From positions 1 to 10,610 of the forward strand of contig JAHEDF010000095.1 in the NCBI GenBank assembly GCA_024641365.1: 10,610 nucleotides of DNA. The letters are read 5' to 3'. This document shows positions 5,769 to 10,610 of this stretch, piece after piece (the first letter of the stretch is position 1; each line of letters starts with the position of its first letter). This stretch comes from Planctomycetota bacterium. Its GTDB lineage: Bacteria; Planctomycetota; UBA11346. The position numbers were made by a program, and so were the translations under genes. The notes beneath the pieces are model-generated. The model was not told where the DNA came from. It ran no database searches and saw only the letters and a program-made list of their open reading frames with translations.

Positions 5769-6296
5769 CTATAATTTTACATTAAATGCGGTATGACCAA
5801 TAATAGAAAGCGATGGCCACCAACCTTCTTGTTTTAAAATAAATCGTTGCCCATTTAGAGGTGGTGTAAAGGTTAACGGTTCTTCGCCACTGCGGGTTAA
5901 TAAAGTAATAGAAACCGTCACTGCATAGGTCCCATCATCTTGGGCTTTAAGGTCATGGATGTTGTAATTAAAAACAAATGGATCGGCTTGTTGAATTTGA
6001 AATATTCCAGTCAGACCTCTTAATGCTAATAAACGTATGGCGCCATTGCCGAAATTATCGCCGCCATTCTCGCCAATTTGATTTGGCCATGATTCACTAA
6101 AATTATAGGCAGGATGTAGCACGTCTAAGACGCCACTCGCCTGCCCTTTTTCAATGGCGTTTTTTAAATGGGTGAAGGTCCGTTCTGCTTGTACAGAAGC
6201 ACTGCTCCACCATATAAACCAGACCACGCTACAAATCACAGCAATTGCGATGATGAGTAATCGTAAGCGTTGCTGACTCATATTGACTATGGTCAT
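5769..6296 (-). CDS. Membrane-anchored NTF2-like protein of unknown function
   Basis: A 175-residue protein with a single hydrophobic segment at about residues 12-30 (LRLLIIAIAVICSVVWFIWW) preceded by Arg residues. It is probably an inner-membrane anchor with the rest in the periplasm; no lipobox is present. Residues 37-70 (ERTFTHLKNAIEKGQA, then VLDVLHPAY) read like the first helices of an NTF2/SnoaL-like cone fold. The later strands YAVTVSITLLTRSGEEPLTF and RFILKQEGWWPSLSI fit its beta-sheet. No catalytic residues can be assigned. The ATG at 6296 is preceded by GAGAAAATCAA, whose GAGAA is part of a strong hairpin; an ATG at 6281 is an alternative. It converges on rlmH with only 7 bp between stop codons. 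The fold is an inference, and the function is unknown. Confidence 0.75.
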   Translation of the reverse strand: MTIVNMSQQRLRLLIIAIAVICSVVWFIWWSSASVQAERTFTHLKNAIEKGQASGVLDVLHPAYNFSESWPNQIGENGGDNFGNGAIRLLALRGLTGIFQIQQADPFVFNYNIHDLKAQDDGTYAVTVSITLLTRSGEEPLTFTPPLNGQRFILKQEGWWPSLSIIGHTAFNVKL

Positions 6297-6302
6297 TTGA
6301 TT

Positions 6303-6337
6303 TTCTCGACAACAAGAGGCGCTCTGGTTGTCGAGAA
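6303..6337 (-). promoter_or_regulatory. Perfect 11-bp stem hairpin overlapping the likely RBS
   Basis: TTCTCGACAAC (6303-6313) is exactly complementary to GTTGTCGAGAA (6327-6337). Inside, AGAG (6315-6318) pairs with CTCT (6322-6325) across a GCG loop after one A-G mismatch. On the minus strand it ends six bases before the ATG at 6296, and its 3' arm contains the only Shine-Dalgarno-like bases (GAGAA). No uridine tract follows on either strand, so a terminator is unlikely. A translation-control hairpin or an operator fits better. Confidence 0.6.
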
Positions 6338-6430
6338 GGTTGTAGGGGTGTCAGTAGCTAGGCCCATTGATGCGCAAGTAGAATAGTCCTTGTCTTGCCG
6401 AAGTGGGTATTCTTGGGTAAAGAGCAGGTT

Positions 6431-6637
6431 ATGGACCGCGATGCGCTCATAACAGAAGCATTGAGAAAGCGACAGTTTTCTCCAGTATTGCGTGATCGCA
6501 TTGAGCGATTGCTCGACGGGCGGGAAGATCGGAATCGTTTGCGCTGCTGCAATTCTGGTTGTTTCGTCTGCGTGCAAGAACTGCGTGCCATACTCGACGA
6601 AGTCGAGTCAGCCTTGCCACCACATCCATCGACTTAG
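6431..6637 (+). CDS. Small cysteine-cluster protein (CCxxxCxxC)
   Basis: A 68-residue acidic/basic protein from the ATG at 6431 (MDRDALITEALRKRQFSP). An in-frame ATG at 6395 is a less likely alternative because its extra residues look non-coding. Residues 1-30 are charged and helical. Residues 39-47, CCNSGCFVC, give Cys39, Cys40, Cys44 and Cys47, followed by the helix VQELRAILDEVESAL. The spacing resembles the short cluster of the oxidoreductase-like N-terminal family (CCxxGCxxCVW), but without its Trp-Tyr follow-up, so this is only a hint. It could bind zinc or a metal cluster. The upstream AGCAGGTT is a weak ribosome-binding site. It lies 56 bp before the lactonase gene on the same strand. 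I recognise no definite family. Confidence 0.6.
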   Translation: MDRDALITEALRKRQFSPVLRDRIERLLDGREDRNRLRCCNSGCFVCVQELRAILDEVESALPPHPST

Positions 6638-6693
6638 CTACCTGTTTTTATTCGACAGTGTACATGTCCATGTGACACCAACGGAATTACCGC

Positions 6694-7578
6694 ATGCAAA
6701 GTTATGTCGATGAACCAGGTCTCGAAATAATTGACCCAACATTTTCAGAATTAGTAGCACCCGCAACCCTTCCCAAGCGCATTGCTGAGGGTTTCCAATT
6801 TGTTGAAGGGCCAGCGTGGCTTGATTCAAGTAATCAATTAATATTTAGTGACATTCCTGCTAATATTTTATATTCTTATGCACCTGAACGTGGCCACCAA
6901 ATTTGGCGGCGCCCTTCTGATCACACCAATGGAAATTCGGTTGACCAAAAAGGACGGTTAGTGTCTTGTCAGCATGGCACGCGCACGGTGACAAGAACGC
7001 TTACAGATGGCAGTCGAGAAAATATTGCCAGTCATTATGACGGTAAGCGATTAAATTCTCCCAATGATGTAGCTGTGACACGTGATGGCAGTGTGTGGTT
7101 TACGGATCCACCGTATGGCATTGTTTTAACCGACAGTGAGCAAAGCGCACAGCGTGTTTATCGCGTGCCACCGGAAGGCGGCGATCCAATTGCCGTTTTT
7201 GAGGATTGTTCGCGACCAAATGGTCTGTGTTTTAATTTAGATGAATCTATTTTGTACGTTGCCGATAGCGATCCTGCTTATCATCATATTCGTCGTTTTC
7301 AGGTAACGCCAGAAAAAACACTTATTGGCGGCGAAATATTTTGCGAAATAAACCCAGGAGTGCCAGACGGTATTCGCTGTGATGAATACGGTAATGTATG
7401 GTCTACAGCAGGCGATGGCGTTCACGTTTATGCACCAAACGGAAAATTACTCGGGAAAATATTAATTCCACAAGTCGCATCAAATTGTACATTTGGCGGA
7501 GTTGATCGACAAACTTTGTATATTACGGCAATAAGCGCGGTGTGGTCCTTGCCAATTACGGTGCGCGGCGCTCGTTAA
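6694..7578 (+). CDS. SMP-30/gluconolactonase-family sugar lactonase
   Basis: A 294-residue six-bladed beta-propeller of the SMP-30/gluconolactonase/LRE-like family, whose members hydrolyse sugar-acid lactones using a divalent metal. The metal ligands are visible: Glu38 in FVEGPAW, Asn176 in RPNGLCF and Asp225 in VPDGIRCD. The substrate-site signature NSPNDVAVTRDGSVWFTDPP spans 121-140. HTNGNSVDQKGRLVSCQHG (77-95) is typical of the subclass annotated as gluconolactonase. There is no signal peptide, so it should be cytosolic. The exact substrate (glucono-, galactono- or another lactone) cannot be read from the sequence. The ATG at 6694 has only a weak ribosome-binding site (ACGGAAT). Its last 23 bp overlap the end of the convergent permease gene. 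Confidence 0.92.
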   Translation: MQSYVDEPGLEIIDPTFSELVAPATLPKRIAEGFQFVEGPAWLDSSNQLIFSDIPANILYSYAPERGHQIWRRPSDHTNGNSVDQKGRLVSCQHGTRTVTRTLTDGSRENIASHYDGKRLNSPNDVAVTRDGSVWFTDPPYGIVLTDSEQSAQRVYRVPPEGGDPIAVFEDCSRPNGLCFNLDESILYVADSDPAYHHIRRFQVTPEKTLIGGEIFCEINPGVPDGIRCDEYGNVWSTAGDGVHVYAPNGKLLGKILIPQVASNCTFGGVDRQTLYITAISAVWSLPITVRGAR

Positions 7579-9121
7579 GCGGATTTGGTTCTGTAATCCA
7601 ACGCGCAGCAGCTAAAATAATTGCCATGCCTAAATACCCGGCGGCGTACGACCACGCTGGCGTACCAAAGGCCCCTACGGAATCTTTGGGCGTGAACACA
7701 TAACTATGCATAAATCCGCAGCTGCATAATAAGGCGGCTAAAACACACCATCCTGCGGAAAATATAAATCGTCGCTCAATTATATGCACAGTAACGGCAG
7801 CAAAAATCATGGCGGTAAAAATAAAGCCTTGCTCCAAGGCAAATGCTCCATGAATAAAAGTGCCTCCAGCCATAAACTTAGGAATTAATGCGTCACTAAA
7901 TGTCGCATCTGCTGCGCGCAGTCCGTCTTTAGCCATTAAAACGCCCCAGGCACCAATTCCAGGTAGTAAACCTAATACAACGGCAGGTGCGTGGGCGATT
8001 GGTGTGGCTTGGAATGCTTGGGCAGTAATGACAATGCCTATCCAGAGTACGATCGCCATACCCGCTTCAATGGGGACGGCCCATACCACGTAGGCCATTA
8101 AACCACTTACGCATAAAATAGTACAAAAAACACCATTTAAAATTGAATAACCAACGCGTGCACCAAGTCCTTTCCACCCAGGGTGTCCAATATAAATGGT
8201 AGTGGGAAAGCACGACCCAAATACAGCGGCAGCAATCGTTCCAAGACCGTTGACTGCTAACGAAGGCGCTGTCGGAAATTGGTCGCCAGCTGCTTCTGCC
8301 GATTCAATATTTTGCAATGAACCAATCACATTAAAGACACCCATTGGAATAATGACGGCAATGTAAGCGGTAATTTGTTCACTGGTAAAGGCTGCAAATA
8401 AATCACCAAATACAGGAAGTGGAAAATGAAATCCAATTGGCACTGAAGGACTGGCTGTTGGCGCAACACTGCCTGTGCCCCACGCTAAAGCAGTGCCTAA
8501 AACAATGGCAACTAAACCACCGGGTATTCCACCACGGAAACGCACACCACCGAAATAAGTTAATAATATAACGCCTAAGGTAACTAAACCGACGACGGGA
8601 AACGCGAATGTGCGAAATAAAAAGGTGAATGAAATAAATCCGAGCGCTATGCCAGCTAAAGTTGATAATAATGCTGCACGCGGCGAGGCGCGACGAATGC
8701 GTTCGGCTACGGTTGCGCCCGCTAACTCTATAATTCCCGAACCAAGACACGCTAATAAGCCAGCTTGCCACGCAATAGTTGCGGCTGTGGTATCATCTAA
8801 ACCGCGACTTTTTGCGCTAAGCGCAGCGGGCAACATCACTAAAAATATATGTGCAAAGAGGGACACCGTATTTATGCCATAGGGCAAGGCACAGATATCC
8901 GTGCGTCCAGAGGCGATGGCGATACGGCGGGCTTGCCAGGCATAGAAGATATTGCCGACCAACAGTGATATTGCTGCTCCTGGGAGAATTTTTCCGTAGA
9001 TGAGGTCTGGTGGAAAGCCGAGTACCATTTCACAAAGGCCGATAATGAGCATCAATTGAATGACGTTATCAAGCGCAAGACCGAAAAAACCGTCGATATC
9101 GCCGCGTACAAACCAACGCAT
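7556..9121 (-). CDS. NCS2-type permease (xanthine/uracil or AzgA-like subfamily)
   Basis: A 521-residue inner-membrane transporter with about 12-14 hydrophobic segments, of the nucleobase cation symporter-2 superfamily. Residues 1-100 carry DIDGFFGLALDNVIQLMLII, YGKILPGAAISLLVGNIFYA and ALPYGINTVSLFAHIF. The likely substrate region is GVFNVIGSLQNIESAEAAGD (261-280), with an acidic and a polar residue in the helix, followed by AAAVFGSCFPTTIYIGHPGW. It resembles AzgA-like and poorly characterised NCS2 branches, so the substrate could be a purine, uracil or something else. The strong GAGGAG six bases before the ATG at 9121 fixes the start. The open frame upstream to 9256 is Pro/Arg/Ser-rich and lacks this signal. 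It converges with the lactonase gene and is divergent from the HD-GYP gene. Confidence 0.9.
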   Translation of the reverse strand: MRWFVRGDIDGFFGLALDNVIQLMLIIGLCEMVLGFPPDLIYGKILPGAAISLLVGNIFYAWQARRIAIASGRTDICALPYGINTVSLFAHIFLVMLPAALSAKSRGLDDTTAATIAWQAGLLACLGSGIIELAGATVAERIRRASPRAALLSTLAGIALGFISFTFLFRTFAFPVVGLVTLGVILLTYFGGVRFRGGIPGGLVAIVLGTALAWGTGSVAPTASPSVPIGFHFPLPVFGDLFAAFTSEQITAYIAVIIPMGVFNVIGSLQNIESAEAAGDQFPTAPSLAVNGLGTIAAAVFGSCFPTTIYIGHPGWKGLGARVGYSILNGVFCTILCVSGLMAYVVWAVPIEAGMAIVLWIGIVITAQAFQATPIAHAPAVVLGLLPGIGAWGVLMAKDGLRAADATFSDALIPKFMAGGTFIHGAFALEQGFIFTAMIFAAVTVHIIERRFIFSAGWCVLAALLCSCGFMHSYVFTPKDSVGAFGTPAWSYAAGYLGMAIILAAARWITEPNPLNERRAP

Positions 9122-9127
9122 GGCAGT

Positions 9128-9133
9128 CTCCTC
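9128..9133 (-). promoter_or_regulatory. Ribosome-binding site of the permease
   Basis: Read on the minus strand, GAGGAG lies six bases before the ATG at 9121. It decides the start in favour of MRWFVRGDID and against the longer open frame beginning at 9256. Confidence 0.85.
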
Positions 9134-9218
9134 ACCAAGGTGCGGGGGTTGTATGGAGAGATTTGAGCGCCTCCACCGGAAAGGTGGTAGGAAAGGGCTT
9201 GCATCACATGGTTTGATG

Positions 9219-9262
9219 CGCTGGCAGGATTTGGGCAATACGCCAATTGCTGCCAACCAGCG
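9219..9262. promoter_or_regulatory. Nested inverted repeat in the permease/HD-GYP divergent region
   Basis: CGCTGG (9219-9224) is complementary to CCAGCG (9257-9262). Inside, TTGG (9231-9234) matches CCAA (9243-9246), and CAG/CTG pairing can extend the outer stem with a bulge. It lies 98 bp upstream of the permease start and 20 bp before the HD-GYP ATG. A separate CCACC/GGTGG hairpin sits at 9173-9187. They could form a leader RNA structure or a shared operator; no known riboswitch consensus is recognised. Confidence 0.4.
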
Positions 9263-9281
9263 AGGGTTTAGTATTCACAAC

Positions 9282-10610
9282 ATGTCATCACAATTTACTG
9301 AACGTATTGAACGCCTTAACAATATAGGCATCGCACTATCAGCTGAACGTAACCAAGCAAAATTATTAGAGCAAATATTACTTGGTGCAAAAGATATTAC
9401 GAATGCAGATGGCGGTACTATTTATTCTTTAGGAGATGATGATCAGCTTCGCTTTGAAATATTACGATCTGATTCATTAGATTTGTGGATGGGAGGAACG
9501 AGCGGAAAGCCAATTCCATTTAAACCAATTCCGCTGCGTTTATTGGATGGTACTCCAAATCGCAGTTCGGTCGTTGCTTGTGCGGTATTGGATGGCACCA
9601 CGGTTAATATTCCAGATGCCTACCATGCTGAAGGTTTTGATTTTTCAGGTACGCGTTCTTTTGATGAGCGAACTGGCTATCGCTCGACATCTTTTTTAAC
9701 GGTACCGCTGCGTAATCATGAACATTCGATTATTGGAGTCTTGCAATTATTAAATGCCAGAGACGAACTTGGCGAAGTGGTTGCATTTAATGAAACCGAT
9801 CAACGTCTCGCTGAAAGTCTTGCGTCACAAGCCGCAACGGCATTAACAAAACATCAATTAATTGATGATATGAAAGATTTATTAGAATCTTTTATTCGTT
9901 TGATTGCAACTGCGATCGACGAAAAATCACCGTATACTGGCGGACATTGTCGTCGTGTGCCTGAACTTACCATGATGTTGGCTGATGCTGCTGCTAAATG
10001 CGATAGTGGTCCATTAGCGTCATTTGAAATGTCAGAGAATGATCGTTACGAATTACATTTGGCAGGATGGTTGCATGATTGCGGCAAAGTAACAACACCT
10101 GAATGGGTTATGGATAAGGCAACAAAATTATCCTCTATTTATGACCGTATTCATTTATTGGAAACGCGTTTTCATGCAGCAAAGCAGCAATTGGAATTAG
10201 CGGCATTACGAAGAATCGCCGCTGGCGCAGATCGCGCCACAGAAGAGCAACAGTGCTTGGAAGCCCAACAACACCTTGATAGCGATTTTGCTTTTTTGCG
10301 GCGGATGAATATCGGCAGCGAATTTATGGTACCAGACGATCAAGAGCGCGTCCGACAAATTGGAAAAAAAACCTGGATAGGCCCCGATGGTGTTGAGCAA
10401 TTATTACTGAGTAGTGATGAGGTAAAACACCTGACTATCAATAAAGGAACATTAACCGCTGAAGAGCGCGACATCATTAATCATCATATTGTCGCGACCA
10501 TTCGCATGTTGGAATCATTACCCTATCCGAAACACTTAAAACGGATCCCTGAATTTGCTGGCGGCCATCACGAACGTATGGATGGAAAAGGCTACCCGAA
10601 AGGCCTTACC
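9282..10610 (+). CDS. GAF plus HD-GYP cyclic di-GMP phosphodiesterase (partial, runs off right edge)
   Basis: 443 codons are visible with no stop before the right edge. Residues 20-190 form a GAF sensor domain (LLEQILLGAKDITNADGGT, later FLTVPLRNHEHSIIGVLQLL). The HD-GYP domain follows: AIDEKSPYTGGHCRRVPELT with His222, GWLHDCGKV with His265-Asp266, His401-His402, then GGHHERMDGKGYPKG with His429-His430-Glu431 and the GYP triplet at 437-439. These residues bind the di- or tri-metal centre that hydrolyses cyclic di-GMP. About 135 residues separate the HD pair from HH at 401-402, much longer than in RpfG-type enzymes, and the insert includes a charged helical stretch (residues 290-335). No membrane segment is visible, so it is probably cytosolic. 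The start at 9282 lacks a good ribosome-binding site; in-frame ATGs at 9216 and 9153 are alternatives. Confidence 0.93.
   Translation, partial: MSSQFTERIERLNNIGIALSAERNQAKLLEQILLGAKDITNADGGTIYSLGDDDQLRFEILRSDSLDLWMGGTSGKPIPFKPIPLRLLDGTPNRSSVVACAVLDGTTVNIPDAYHAEGFDFSGTRSFDERTGYRSTSFLTVPLRNHEHSIIGVLQLLNARDELGEVVAFNETDQRLAESLASQAATALTKHQLIDDMKDLLESFIRLIATAIDEKSPYTGGHCRRVPELTMMLADAAAKCDSGPLASFEMSENDRYELHLAGWLHDCGKVTTPEWVMDKATKLSSIYDRIHLLETRFHAAKQQLELAALRRIAAGADRATEEQQCLEAQQHLDSDFAFLRRMNIGSEFMVPDDQERVRQIGKKTWIGPDGVEQLLLSSDEVKHLTINKGTLTAEERDIINHHIVATIRMLESLPYPKHLKRIPEFAGGHHERMDGKGYPKGLT

Noticed and set aside
6379..6384. TAGAAT as a -10 element for the small cysteine protein
   Set aside because: No acceptable -35 hexamer lies 16-18 bases upstream, so a promoter is not supported.
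6593..6607. CTCGAC-GAA-GTCGAG hairpin as a terminator
   Set aside because: It lies within the coding region of the small protein and has no uridine tract.
9122..9256. 45-codon N-terminal extension of the permease
   Set aside because: GAGGAG six bases before the ATG at 9121 and the family-like start MRWFVRGDIDGFFG make the extension unlikely.

Overview
The window carries ordinary bacterial chromosomal genes at moderate GC. Leucine, isoleucine and alanine codons often end in A or T. Several enzymes are typical of bacteria (TadA, a preQ1-type Tgt, RlmH). A GspE-N/MshEN-type domain and a GAF plus HD-GYP protein point to a Gram-negative organism. I cannot place it more precisely; a proteobacterium is plausible, and a PVC-type or uncultured lineage is not excluded. 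No tRNA, rRNA, CRISPR array, insertion sequence or phage gene is visible.

Left block (1-1819, all minus strand): the N-terminal part of an unrecognised helical protein running off the left edge; tadA, the wobble adenosine deaminase; and a three-part protein with a STAS domain, a zinc-ribbon-like segment that has lost its cysteines, and a C-terminal domain resembling a degenerate RsbW-type ATPase. Across a structured 316-bp divergent intergenic region, the plus strand carries a 591-residue protein (2136-3911). It has one GspE-N/MshEN-like domain, long Pro/Ala-rich linkers and a conserved-looking C-terminal tail, but no ATPase domain. It is followed by a 92-nt imperfect inverted repeat and then a clear intrinsic terminator.

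Middle block: tgt and rlmH are directly abutted on the plus strand (TAA immediately followed by ATG). With tadA, the window therefore holds three translation-related RNA-modification genes. Convergent with rlmH is a membrane-anchored, NTF2-like unknown protein. A perfect 11-bp-stem hairpin lies six nucleotides before its start codon.

Right block: a 68-residue cysteine-cluster protein, an SMP-30/gluconolactonase-family lactonase whose 3' end overlaps a convergent NCS2-type permease by 23 bp, and a divergent GAF plus HD-GYP gene that is cut by the right edge. The HD-GYP protein should degrade cyclic di-GMP, and the MshEN-like domain belongs to a family with cyclic di-GMP-binding members. The STAS protein could be a partner-switch component.

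The best candidate for something undescribed is the divergent pair at 917-3911: a STAS/ex-zinc-ribbon/pseudo-ATPase protein opposite a stand-alone GspE-N protein with disordered, motif-repeating linkers.
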